DNA of 64,000 nt. Source: Pseudomonas arsenicoxydans (lineage in GTDB: Bacteria > Pseudomonadota > Gammaproteobacteria > Pseudomonadales > Pseudomonadaceae). Under the pieces are notes generated by a model. The model had not been told where the DNA came from. It did no database searches and saw only the letters and a program-made list of their open reading frames with translations. The DNA is taken from assembly GCF_900103875.1 (NCBI RefSeq), contig NZ_LT629705.1:2551001-2615000 (forward strand), in the 5' to 3' direction. The translations under genes were made by a program, and so were the position numbers. Of this stretch, positions 27,514-35,863 are shown piece after piece (positions within the stretch are counted from its first letter, which is position 1; every line of letters starts with the position of its first letter).

Positions 27514-27532
27514 GGTTCCACACAGTGGAACC
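27514..27532. repeat. 8-bp perfect hairpin GGTTCCAC/GTGGAACC
   Basis: Arms of 8 bases with an ACA loop lie 3 bases after the stop of the small membrane protein gene. No T-run follows; weak terminator or processing site. Confidence 0.5.
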
Positions 27533-27540
27533 ACATTCGA

Positions 27541-27645
27541 TTGTCCTTGTTCGCTTGCCTGCTGACGCTGCTGGGTACTTACTGCATGCAAGAGGCGCCA
27601 CGCGCCCGACAATCCGCTGCACGTAACCTTGAGGTGAAACCTTGA
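27541..27645 (+). CDS. Possible 34-aa hydrophobic small protein coupled to the amidase
   Basis: From a TTG at 27541 the frame reads about 34 residues: a hydrophobic start (LFACLLTLLGTYC, with a lipobox-like LGTYC) followed by a polar tail with several Arg. Its TGA stop (27643-27645) overlaps the TTG start of the amidase. There is no good ribosome site before the TTG, so it may be chance. It could also be an upstream leader for translational coupling. Confidence 0.3.
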   Translation: MSLFACLLTLLGTYCMQEAPRARQSAARNLEVKP

Positions 27646-29090
27646 GCATCAATCCGATTGTAGAAATGGACGCCGATGCGTTGTCCCGCGCCTTGCATGC
27701 CCGACGGCTGTCCTGCCGCGAAGTGATGCAGGCGTATCTGGCGCAGATCGAGCGTTTCAATCCGCAGGTCAATGCACTGGTCTCCCTGCGCCCGAGCGAT
27801 GAATTGCTGGCCGAGGCCGATGTCTGCGACCGCCAGTTGGACCAAGGGCAGTCCCGGGGCTGGATGCACGGCATGCCGCAAGCGATCAAGGATCTGGCCG
27901 CAACCGCCGGTTTGCGCACGACCATGGGCTCGCCGTTGCTCGCCGGGCAAGTTCCGCAACAGGACGCGATCAGCGTGGCGCGGGTTCGCGAGTGTGGCGC
28001 GATCATCATCGGCAAGACCAACGTTCCGGAATTCGGCCTCGGTTCACAGACCTATAACAGCGTGTTCGGCACTACGACCAATGCGTATGACCCGACGCTG
28101 ACGGCCGGCGGCAGCAGCGGCGGGGCGGCAGTGGCGCTGGCGTTGCGCATGCTGCCGGTGGCAGATGGCAGTGACATGATGGGCTCGCTGCGCAACCCGG
28201 CAGCGTTCAACAACGTCTTCGGCTTTCGTCCCTCAATGGGGCGCGTGCCGCATGGCCCGGCGCCGGACGTGTTCGTCCAGCAACTGGCCACCGAAGGGCC
28301 GATGGGCCGCAGCGTTGTCGATGTCGCGCGGTTGCTCGGCACCCAGTCCGGGTACGACCCGCGCGTGCCGTTGTCACTGACGCAAAACCCGCAGATATTC
28401 CACGACCCGCTGGAACAGGATCTGGGCGATGTGAGGATCGGCTGGCTGGGGGATTACAACGGCTACCTGCCGATGGACGAAGGGGTGTTGAGCCTCTGCG
28501 AGTCAGCACTGCAAGACTTCACAACTCTGGGCTGCAAGGTTGAGGCCTGCCAACCGGAGTTCTCCATGGAGCGCCTGTGGCAAACGTGGCTGGTGCACCG
28601 GCACTGGCTGGTGCAGGGCAGCCTCGGCGCGCTGTACGCCGACCCGCGCAAACGTGAACAACTCAAACCCGAAGCCCAATGGGAAATCGAGGGTGGTTTG
28701 CGCCTCACCGGGGCCGACGTCTATCAGGCCTCGGTCAGTCGCAGTGAATGGTATCGAGCGTTGGGCGAGTTGTTTGAACGTTACGATTTTCTGCTGTTGC
28801 CCACCGCACAAGTGTTCCCTTTTGATGCACAGACACCGTGGCCGCGCGTCGTCGGCGGGCAGACCATGGACACCTATCACCGCTGGATGGAGGTGGTGAT
28901 CGGCCCGACCCTGGCCGGTTTGCCGAGCATGAACGTGCCCATTGGTTTCAACGCGGCGGGGTTGCCGATGGGCCTGCAAATCATTGGCCCGGCGCAGGCG
29001 GATCGAGCGGTGCTGCAATTGGCCTACGCCCATGAACAGCTGACGCAATGGGTCAAGCGCCGACCGCCGGCGTGTCTGCAAATGTCCTGA
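27642..29090 (+). CDS. Amidase of the amidase-signature family
   Basis: Hydrolase of 482 aa with the Ser-cisSer-Lys triad: Lys83 in QAIKDLAA, cis-Ser in TAGGSSGGAA (158/159) and the nucleophile Ser182 in DGSDMMGSLRNPA. In most members this last motif reads GSDxGGS; here it is GSDMMGS. No signal peptide, so cytoplasmic. The best start is TTG at 27642, five to six bases after GAGGTG; the first ATG is at 27666. Family members cleave aryl or alkyl amides; NylA, the cyclic-dimer hydrolase, is one, which is notable beside the NylB-like gene. Substrate unknown. Confidence 0.87.
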   Translation: MSINPIVEMDADALSRALHARRLSCREVMQAYLAQIERFNPQVNALVSLRPSDELLAEADVCDRQLDQGQSRGWMHGMPQAIKDLAATAGLRTTMGSPLLAGQVPQQDAISVARVRECGAIIIGKTNVPEFGLGSQTYNSVFGTTTNAYDPTLTAGGSSGGAAVALALRMLPVADGSDMMGSLRNPAAFNNVFGFRPSMGRVPHGPAPDVFVQQLATEGPMGRSVVDVARLLGTQSGYDPRVPLSLTQNPQIFHDPLEQDLGDVRIGWLGDYNGYLPMDEGVLSLCESALQDFTTLGCKVEACQPEFSMERLWQTWLVHRHWLVQGSLGALYADPRKREQLKPEAQWEIEGGLRLTGADVYQASVSRSEWYRALGELFERYDFLLLPTAQVFPFDAQTPWPRVVGGQTMDTYHRWMEVVIGPTLAGLPSMNVPIGFNAAGLPMGLQIIGPAQADRAVLQLAYAHEQLTQWVKRRPPACLQMS

Positions 29091-29279
29091 AGCCAGCGGC
29101 GTGCGCTCCGTCGAGCGGGCGCTGGCGGTCACCCGAACAACTGCCAGATCGCCGGCCAGCATGCCAGCCTGTTTCATTCGGCGATGTGCAGCAGGCTTTG
29201 GCCTGAGCTGATAGCCAAGCCTTGCAATTAGCTCGCGGGCGGTTAAGGTTCGTGCAGGTTTATCGGCACACGAGTCTCT

Positions 29280-29870
29280 ATGTTCAACCGTTTCCTCTGC
29301 AAAACCCTCGCCTTCGCGCTGCTGGCCGGCGCTTCGTTGTCGGCCCAGGCTAATTGGTATCTGGACGGTGAGTCCTCGCGGCTGTCGTTCATCAGTACAA
29401 AAAACGCCAACATCTCCGAAGTGCAGCGCTTTCTGGTGCTGCACGGCAAGGTCGATTCCAAAGGCGTGGCCGAGGTGGAAGTCGAGATGGACTCGGTGAA
29501 CAGCGGCATCCCGTTGCGTGATGAGCGGATGCGCAAGGAGCTGTTCGAGATCAAGACCTTCCCCGAAGCGCTGATCACCGCGCAGATCGATCTGCGCCCG
29601 ATCAACGACCTCGCCCCCGGTGCACAACTGGAATTGCGGTTGCCGGTGACCGTCAATCTGCATGGCAAACAACACCAATACAACGCCGAACTGCTGGCGA
29701 CCCGTCTCGATGACCGACGCTTTCAGGTCGTAACCCTGGAACCCTTGGTGATCAACGCCGAAGACTTCGACCTGGCCCCCGGGCTGGAAAGTTTGCGCAA
29801 GCTCGCCGGCCTGTCGGCCATCAGTCTGTCGGTGCCGGTGGGTGCGGTACTGATTTTCACGGCGCGCTGA
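29280..29870 (+). CDS. YceI-family periplasmic lipid-binding protein
   Basis: Secreted protein of 196 aa with a signal peptide (residues ~1-24, ending AQA) and the YceI beta-barrel start NWYLDGESSRLSFISTKN, followed by VEMDSVNSGIPLRDERM and TFPEALITAQID. YceI proteins bind isoprenoid-type lipids in an extended barrel. It is one base away from clsB on the same strand, so probably co-transcribed. A 189-base gap precedes it. Confidence 0.88.
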   Translation: MFNRFLCKTLAFALLAGASLSAQANWYLDGESSRLSFISTKNANISEVQRFLVLHGKVDSKGVAEVEVEMDSVNSGIPLRDERMRKELFEIKTFPEALITAQIDLRPINDLAPGAQLELRLPVTVNLHGKQHQYNAELLATRLDDRRFQVVTLEPLVINAEDFDLAPGLESLRKLAGLSAISLSVPVGAVLIFTAR

Positions 29871-29871
29871 C

Positions 29872-31029
29872 ATGGCCGGCGCAATTTTCCCGTGGCGTGA
29901 AGGCAACCACTTTGAGCTGCTGATCGATGGGCCGCAGTTTTTCCCACGCATGCTGGTCGCGATTGCCCGTGCCCAGGAGCAGGTTGAACTGGAGCTGTAC
30001 CTGGTGGAGGCGGGTGCCTGTGCCGAGGCGATGGTTCAGGCGTTGACCCAGGCCGCCGAGCGCGGCGTGCGGGTGCGTTGCCTGTTCGATGATTACGGCA
30101 GCCTCGCCTTCACCCTGACCCTGCGTCAGCGCCTGACGGCGGCGGGCGTGGAGCTGCGTTTCTACAATCGCCTGAGCTGGCGCCGCTGGGTCGGCAACTT
30201 CTATCGCGATCATCGCAAACTGTTGTTGGTCGATCAAAGCCTGGCGGTGGTCGGCGGCACCGGGGTCACCGATGAGTTCTGGACGCCGGGCGAAGACACC
30301 AGTGAATGGCACGAAGTGATGGTAGAGATCACCGGTCCGCTGGTGATCGACTGGCAGTTGCTGTTCGATCGCCAGTGGATTGCCAACCGTCATCGCCGCG
30401 CCTGGAAGCCGGCCTCGCACTTCGGCTTGCCGCGCCTGCCGCGTGTACCGTCAGCGGGCGAGGGCATGGGCCGGGTAGCGTATGCCGACGCCCGGCAACA
30501 CCGCGACATTCTGCAATCACTGGTCCGTGCGCTGAACAGCGGGCAGCAGCGGATCTGGTTGGCCACGCCGTATTTCCTGCCAACGTGGAAAGTCCGCCGC
30601 TCGTTGCGTCGGGCGGCGGGACGAGGCGTTGATGTGCGCCTGCTGCTGACCGGGCCGCGCACCGATCACCCTTCGGTGCGCTACGCCGGGCATCGCTACT
30701 ACCCGCGACTGCTCAAGTCCGGGGTGCAGATTTTCGAATACCAGCCGTGTTTCCTGCACCTGAAAATGGTCCTGATTGATGATTGGGTGAGCATCGGCTC
30801 GTGCAATTTCGATCACTGGAATCTGCGCTTCAACCTGGAAGCCAACCTTGAGGCGCTGGACCCCGCATTGACACAGGCGGTGGTGGCGAGTTTCGAGAAG
30901 GATTTCACGCAGAGCCAGGAAGTCAGCCTGGAGGCATGGCAACGCCGGCCGCTGTGGCGGCGGGTGAAGCAAAGGGTTTGGGGATGGGTGGATCGATTGG
31001 TGGTGAATCTGCTGGATCGACGAGGTTAG
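29872..31029 (+). CDS. clsB: Cardiolipin synthase B-type phospholipase D enzyme
   Basis: Protein of 385 aa with two HKD motifs: HRKLLLVD from residue 114 and HLKMVLIDD from residue 296, each followed by the G(S/T)xN/D region (GGTGVTDEFW; GSCNFDHWN). There is no N-terminal transmembrane segment, which fits ClsB rather than ClsA. It makes cardiolipin or phosphatidylglycerol by phosphatidyl transfer at the inner membrane. It follows the YceI gene after one base and is ended by a 106-bp inverted-repeat element. Confidence 0.85.
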   Translation: MAGAIFPWREGNHFELLIDGPQFFPRMLVAIARAQEQVELELYLVEAGACAEAMVQALTQAAERGVRVRCLFDDYGSLAFTLTLRQRLTAAGVELRFYNRLSWRRWVGNFYRDHRKLLLVDQSLAVVGGTGVTDEFWTPGEDTSEWHEVMVEITGPLVIDWQLLFDRQWIANRHRRAWKPASHFGLPRLPRVPSAGEGMGRVAYADARQHRDILQSLVRALNSGQQRIWLATPYFLPTWKVRRSLRRAAGRGVDVRLLLTGPRTDHPSVRYAGHRYYPRLLKSGVQIFEYQPCFLHLKMVLIDDWVSIGSCNFDHWNLRFNLEANLEALDPALTQAVVASFEKDFTQSQEVSLEAWQRRPLWRRVKQRVWGWVDRLVVNLLDRRG

Positions 31030-31034
31030 TCGCC

Positions 31035-31140
31035 CTGATCGTTCCCACGCTCCGCGTGGGAATGCAGCCCGTGACGCTCCGCGTCACTGGACGCGGAGCG
31101 TCCCTTGAGGCGTTCCCACGCGGAGCGTGGGAACGATCAG
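31035..31140. repeat. 106-bp compound inverted repeat (GATCGTTCCCACGC family)
   Basis: CTGATCGTTCCCACGCTCCG and its complement CGGAGCGTGGGAACGATCAG form perfect ends. The same inner modules as at 5163 are present (GTGACGC..GCGTCAC, GGACGCGGAGCGTCC). Here the arms read CTCCGCG/CGCGGAG in place of CTCTGCG/CGCAGAG, so the pairing is kept by matched changes. Convergent genes flank it. Confidence 0.85.
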
Positions 31141-31150
31141 TCCGCGGGGA

Positions 31151-33442
31151 TTACAGCAATTCGAAGCTCTGCTGCGTCACGTCCTGGGAGTCCAGGCCGA
31201 TCTGCACGTTGAACTTGCCAGGCTCAGCAGCGTACTTGAGTTGGGTGTTGAAGAACTTCAGGTCGTCTTCAGTGATGGTGAAGTGCACGACTTTCTGCTC
31301 GCCGGCTTTCAGCATCACTTTCTGGAAGTTCTTCAGTTCCTTGAGTGGCCGGATCATCGAGCCGGTCACGTCCTGGATGTACAGCTGCACCACGGTTTCG
31401 CCGTCACGCTTGCCGGTGTTTTTCAGCATGACGCTGGCGTCCAGCTTGCCGGTCTTGTTCAGTGTGGTCGACGACAGGGCCATGTCGCTCAGGCTGAAAT
31501 CGGTGTAGCTCAAGCCGAAGCCGAACGGGAACAGCGGGCCGGTGATGTCATCGAAATACTGCGAGGTGTAGTTGCCTGGTTTGCCCGGCGTGAATGGCCG
31601 GCCAATGCTCAGGTGGTTGTAGTAGGTCGGAATCTGGCCTACCGAACGCGGGAAGGTGATCGGTAGTTTGCCCGACGGGTTGTAGTCGCCGAACAACACA
31701 TCAGCAATGGCGTTGCCGCCTTCGGTGCCGCTGAACCAGGTTTCCAGAATTGCGTCGGCCTGGTCTTTCTCTTCGAGAATCGTCAGTGGACGGCCGTTCA
31801 TCAACACCAGCACCAGCGGTTTGCCGGTGGCTTTCAAGGCCCTGATCAGCTCACGCTGGTTGGCCGGGATGTTGATATCGGTGCGGCTCGACGATTCGTG
31901 GGACATGCCACGGGATTCGCCGACTGCTGCCACCACTACATCGGCATCCTTGGCGGCTTTCACCGCTTCGTCGATCAGCACTTGCGCCGAACGCGGATCG
32001 TCCACCACTTCCGGGGCATCGAAGTTGAGGAAGTTGAGGTAATCGAGCACCTTCTTGTCGCCGGTGATGTTGGCGCCACGGGCATAGATCAGCGTCGCCT
32101 TGTCGGCCACGGCGGCGTTCATGCCGTCAAACAGCGTCACCGATTGCGCGGGTTTGCCGGCGGCGGCCCAGCTGCCCATCATGTCGATTGGTGCCTTGGC
32201 CAACGGACCGACCAGCGCGATTTTCGCGGTTTTCTTCAGCGGCAGGGTTTCGCCCTGGTTCTTCAGCAACACCATGCTGCGGCGTGCGACGTCACGGGCC
32301 TCGGCGCGGTGCAGGCGGCTTTCGGCGTAGGTGTCGACCGGATCATCCTCAGCCTTGCCGATGCGCAGGTACGGGTCCTTGAACAGGCCCATGTCGTACT
32401 TGGCCGCGAGCACTTCACGCACGGCGTTATCGATGTCTTTCTGTTCGATTTCGCCAGCCTTCAACAGCCCCGGCAGCTCTTTGCCGTACAGGGTGTCGTT
32501 CATGCTCATGTCGATGCCGGCCTTGATCGCCAGTTTCGCGGCTTCGCGACCGTCAGCGGCAACGCCGTGCTTGATCAGCTCGAAAATCGCCCCGTGGTCA
32601 CTGACTGCCAGGCCCTTGAAGCCCCATTCCTTGCGCAACAGGTCGTTCATCAGCCAGGTGTTGGCCGTGGCCGGCACGCCGTTGATCGAGTTCAGTGCAA
32701 CCATCACCCCACCTGCGCCGGCGTCGATGGCGGCGCGGTACGGTGGCAGGTAATCCTGATACATCTTGACCGGGCTCATGTCGACTACGTTGTAGTCGCG
32801 ACCGCCCTCGACCGCGCCGTACAAGGCAAAGTGCTTGACGCTGGCCATGATGCTGTCGGCCGCATTCGCGCCCGTGCCCTGGAAGGCCCGGACCATGACG
32901 CCGGCAATGCGCGAGACCAGGTAAGTGTCTTCGCCGAAGCCTTCGGAGGTGCGGCCCCAGCGCGGATCGCGGGAGATGTCGACCATCGGCGCGAAGGTGA
33001 TGTCCAGGCTGTCAGCCGCGGCTTCCTTGGCGGCGATGCGCCCGGACAGGCCGATGGCGTCCATGTCCCAGCTCGAGGCCAGGGCCAGCGGGATCGGGAA
33101 AATGGTGCGGTGACCGTGGATCACGTCATAGGCGAAGAACATCGGGATCTTCAACCGGCTGCGCATGGCCGCGTCCTGCATCGGACGGTTTTCCGGGCGA
33201 GTGATCGAGTTGAACGTGCCGCCGATGTTGCCGGCGGCGATTTCCTTGCGGATCAACTCCCGAGGCATTTCCGGACCGATGCTGATCAGGCGCAACTGGC
33301 CGATCTTTTCATCGAGGGTCATTTGCTTCATCAGGTTGCTGATGAAAGCGTCCTTGTTCTCCAGAGGTGCGGGCGTCGTGGCGGCCAATACGGTATGACT
33401 GGCCAGACTGACGAACAGGCCCAGCAAACACAGCTTCTTCAT
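31151..33442 (-). CDS. bglX: Periplasmic beta-glucosidase, glycoside hydrolase family 3
   Basis: Enzyme of 763 aa close in length to E. coli BglX. Signal peptide (residues ~1-20, ending LAA). The GH3 N-terminal barrel has KHF at 203-205 and the nucleophile Asp282 in LAVSDHGAI; the C-terminal alpha/beta domain (SRGMSHESSSRTDI) and a fibronectin-III-like end follow. It cuts beta-linked glucosides in the periplasm. The ATG at 33442 is preferred over an in-frame TTG 15 bases upstream because the peptide then starts MKKLCLLGLF. Convergent with clsB. Confidence 0.93.
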   Translation of the reverse strand: MKKLCLLGLFVSLASHTVLAATTPAPLENKDAFISNLMKQMTLDEKIGQLRLISIGPEMPRELIRKEIAAGNIGGTFNSITRPENRPMQDAAMRSRLKIPMFFAYDVIHGHRTIFPIPLALASSWDMDAIGLSGRIAAKEAAADSLDITFAPMVDISRDPRWGRTSEGFGEDTYLVSRIAGVMVRAFQGTGANAADSIMASVKHFALYGAVEGGRDYNVVDMSPVKMYQDYLPPYRAAIDAGAGGVMVALNSINGVPATANTWLMNDLLRKEWGFKGLAVSDHGAIFELIKHGVAADGREAAKLAIKAGIDMSMNDTLYGKELPGLLKAGEIEQKDIDNAVREVLAAKYDMGLFKDPYLRIGKAEDDPVDTYAESRLHRAEARDVARRSMVLLKNQGETLPLKKTAKIALVGPLAKAPIDMMGSWAAAGKPAQSVTLFDGMNAAVADKATLIYARGANITGDKKVLDYLNFLNFDAPEVVDDPRSAQVLIDEAVKAAKDADVVVAAVGESRGMSHESSSRTDINIPANQRELIRALKATGKPLVLVLMNGRPLTILEEKDQADAILETWFSGTEGGNAIADVLFGDYNPSGKLPITFPRSVGQIPTYYNHLSIGRPFTPGKPGNYTSQYFDDITGPLFPFGFGLSYTDFSLSDMALSSTTLNKTGKLDASVMLKNTGKRDGETVVQLYIQDVTGSMIRPLKELKNFQKVMLKAGEQKVVHFTITEDDLKFFNTQLKYAAEPGKFNVQIGLDSQDVTQQSFELL

Positions 33443-33679
33443 GAATAGTTTTCTCAAAGGCCTAAACGGCAGTGAATACGCGCCGGTCAGCCAAAATTTA
33501 GGGAGCGACTATTGTTGTTCAGGTAAATGCAGCACACTTCTATCGTGTTTTAGCGCTGGGGCATCTTTTAGCCCATTGGCTCGATGCAATCCAGTGGCGG
33601 CGGCAGATTATGCCCCAAGAGTCCGCTCAGAGGGTTGCAGGTGTCTTATCAACGGAATGTGCAAGGGAGCGTCAACCAG

Positions 33680-34288
33680 ATGAATGTACGACACCACTAT
33701 CGGTCGAGCCTGCAGGTGGCAGCCTTGATGTTGCTGACCACGCTGTTGGCCGGTTGCGGCATCAACACTATTCCGACCCTGGATGAACAGGCCAAGGCTG
33801 CCTGGGGCCAGGTGCAGAACCAGTATCAGCGCCGCGCCGACCTGATCCCCAATCTGGTGGAGACCGTCAAGGGCTACGCCAAGCACGAGGAAGAGACCCT
33901 GACCGCGGTGGTTGAAGCCCGGGCCAAGGCCACCTCGATCCAGGTGGACGCCAACACGCTGGACAATCCAGAGAAACTCAAGCAGTTCCAACAGGCGCAG
34001 GATCAGCTGACCGGTGCCCTGAGCCGTTTGATGGTGGTGTCCGAACGTTACCCGGACCTCAAGGCCAACCAGAACTTCCTTGCGTTGCAGTCGCAGCTTG
34101 AAGGTACAGAGAACCGCATCGCCGTGGCGCGTCGCGACTTCATCCTCGCGGTGCAGAAGTACAACACCGAAATTCGCACCTTCCCGGGTCGACTCTGGCA
34201 TTCCGTGCTGTACAGCAATTTGCCGATCCGCGAAACCTTCGAGGCCACCAGCCCCGGTGCCGAAAAAGCGCCTGAAGTGAAGTTCTGA
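33680..34288 (+). CDS. lemA: LemA-family lipoprotein
   Basis: Envelope protein of 202 aa with a lipobox (LLAGCG, Cys26) and the LemA core: LDEQAKAAWGQVQNQYQRR, ADLIPNLVETVKGYAKHE and the long coiled coil up to RFPG-like YNTEIRTFPG. The ATG at 33680 follows GGGAGC. It opens a three-gene set with two TPM-domain proteins, an arrangement seen in many Proteobacteria. Function of the family is not settled. Confidence 0.9.
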   Translation: MNVRHHYRSSLQVAALMLLTTLLAGCGINTIPTLDEQAKAAWGQVQNQYQRRADLIPNLVETVKGYAKHEEETLTAVVEARAKATSIQVDANTLDNPEKLKQFQQAQDQLTGALSRLMVVSERYPDLKANQNFLALQSQLEGTENRIAVARRDFILAVQKYNTEIRTFPGRLWHSVLYSNLPIRETFEATSPGAEKAPEVKF

Positions 34289-34328
34289 TCGGCAAAAGAG
34301 CCAAGCGTCACCACGGATGAGGTTGCCA

Positions 34329-35081
34329 ATGCGCGTGTTGAAAGTGGGCCTGATGCTGTTGCTTTGGGTGTTTGCCCTGACGGCCCGGGCCGAGTTGAAG
34401 TTTCCGGAGCTGACCGGGCGGGTGGTCGATAACGCCCAGATGATCGAGCCTGCGGTGCGCGAGCAGCTGACGCAACAGCTCCAGGCCCACGAAAAAGCCA
34501 CTGGCGAGCAGTTGGTGGTGGTGACGTTGCCGAACCTGCAGGGCACCGACATTGCCGACTTCGGTTATCAACTCGGTCGAGCCTGGGGCATTGGCCAGAA
34601 GGACAAGAACAACGGCGCATTGCTGATCGTTGCGCGCGATGAACGCAAGTTGCGGATCGAAGTCGGTTATGGCCTGGAAGACCGGCTGACCGATGCACAG
34701 AGTTCGGTGATCATCAATCGGGTGATCACGCCTGCGTTCAAGACCGGCAACTTCAGCAAGGGCATCAGCGACGGGGTCGCGGCGATGCTGGTGGTGCTGG
34801 GCGGCAATCCACTGGATGAGCCGTCAACGGTTTATGAACCGCGAGGGGATGAGAGCAGCGACTTCGTGTCGCGTCACCCGGGCGTATTCGTGTTTCTGGT
34901 GATGCTGTTAATCCTGACGATTTTCGTCTGCCAGATGCTTGGCATCATGCCCAGTGGCGGCGGTCGTGGCGGCTCGGGAGGCGGTTTCGGCGGTGGAGGA
35001 TTTGGCGGCGGCGGTGGAGGCGGGGGCTTCAGCGGCGGCGGGGGCAGTTTCGGGGGCGGCGGTTCGTCGGGCGGCTGGTGA
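34329..35081 (+). CDS. TPM-domain protein with Gly-rich C-terminus (YgcG-like)
   Basis: Protein of 250 aa. Signal peptide (residues ~1-21, ending ARA), then a TPM domain (VVDNAQMIEPAVREQLTQQL to about residue 150, including LLIVARDERKLRIEVGYG), one transmembrane helix (GVFVFLVMLLILTIFVCQ) and a tail of about 40 residues made almost only of Gly, Ser and Phe, ending GGW. Such tails are typical of YgcG relatives. The ATG at 34329 is preferred, with GAGG eight bases before. It follows lemA and precedes a second TPM gene by 31 bases. Confidence 0.87.
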   Translation: MRVLKVGLMLLLWVFALTARAELKFPELTGRVVDNAQMIEPAVREQLTQQLQAHEKATGEQLVVVTLPNLQGTDIADFGYQLGRAWGIGQKDKNNGALLIVARDERKLRIEVGYGLEDRLTDAQSSVIINRVITPAFKTGNFSKGISDGVAAMLVVLGGNPLDEPSTVYEPRGDESSDFVSRHPGVFVFLVMLLILTIFVCQMLGIMPSGGGRGGSGGGFGGGGFGGGGGGGGFSGGGGSFGGGGSSGGW

Positions 35082-35112
35082 TAAAAACAATAGCGAGCAG
35101 GCATTCATAAAC

Positions 35113-35730
35113 ATGGCATTACTGACTGAACACGAACAACGCAAAGTCGCCGAGGCGATTGCCCGGGTCGAGCGCGACACCGACGCCGAACTGGTGACCG
35201 TGCTCGCGGCCCGCGCCGACGACTATGCGTACATCCCGTTGCTGTGGGCCAGCCTGCTGGCGCTGATGGTGCCGGGCATCGTGCATTACCTCACGGGCTG
35301 GCTGACCCTGCACAGTTTGCTGCTGGTGCAATGGATCGCCTTTATCGTGCTGTGCCTGGTGTTTCGCCTTCCCAGCGTTACCACGCACCTGGTCCCGCGT
35401 TCGGTGCGGCATTGGCGTGCGTCCAACCTGGCGCGCCGGCAGTTCCTGGAGCAAAACCTGCACCACACCGTCGGCAGCACGGGGATGCTGATCTTTGTTT
35501 GCGAGGCCGAGCGCTACGTGGAGATCCTGGTGGATGAAGGGATTTCCAAGCGACTGGACAACAAGAACTGGGACGCGATTGTCGCGGCATTTACCGAGCA
35601 GGTTAAGCAGGGGCAGACCTTGCAGGGGTTTGTGACGTGTGTGGAAGCCTGCGGCGAGTTGCTGAAAGTGCATGTGCCGGTGACCCAGGTGCGTAATGAG
35701 TTGCCGAACCGTTTGGTGGTGTTGGGCTGA
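35113..35730 (+). CDS. TPM-domain membrane protein
   Basis: Protein of 205 aa without signal peptide. It has a short cytoplasmic start (LLTEHEQRKVAEAIARVE), two or three membrane helices (about residues 37-95) and a C-terminal TPM-type part with TVGSTGMLIFVCEAERYVEILVDEGI. It is the third gene of the lemA set. TPM proteins have been proposed as phosphatase- or chaperone-like in photosystem repair in plants; the bacterial role is unclear. Confidence 0.85.
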   Translation: MALLTEHEQRKVAEAIARVERDTDAELVTVLAARADDYAYIPLLWASLLALMVPGIVHYLTGWLTLHSLLLVQWIAFIVLCLVFRLPSVTTHLVPRSVRHWRASNLARRQFLEQNLHHTVGSTGMLIFVCEAERYVEILVDEGISKRLDNKNWDAIVAAFTEQVKQGQTLQGFVTCVEACGELLKVHVPVTQVRNELPNRLVVLG

Positions 35731-35863
35731 CGCTGGTTTCCTGTGAGAGCGGGCTCTGCGCCGAAACCAGGAAGCCGTTCGTAAATAACTGCGTGTCCCG
35801 GACGGCCATCCCCCCTAAAATACCCGCCATTCCCCGATTCGCACCGTCCGAGGCCGTTTTTCC

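Noticed and set aside
31898..33448. A 516-codon open frame on the + strand opposite bglX
   Set aside because: Antisense shadow of a clear GH3 enzyme; no motif, no ribosome site.
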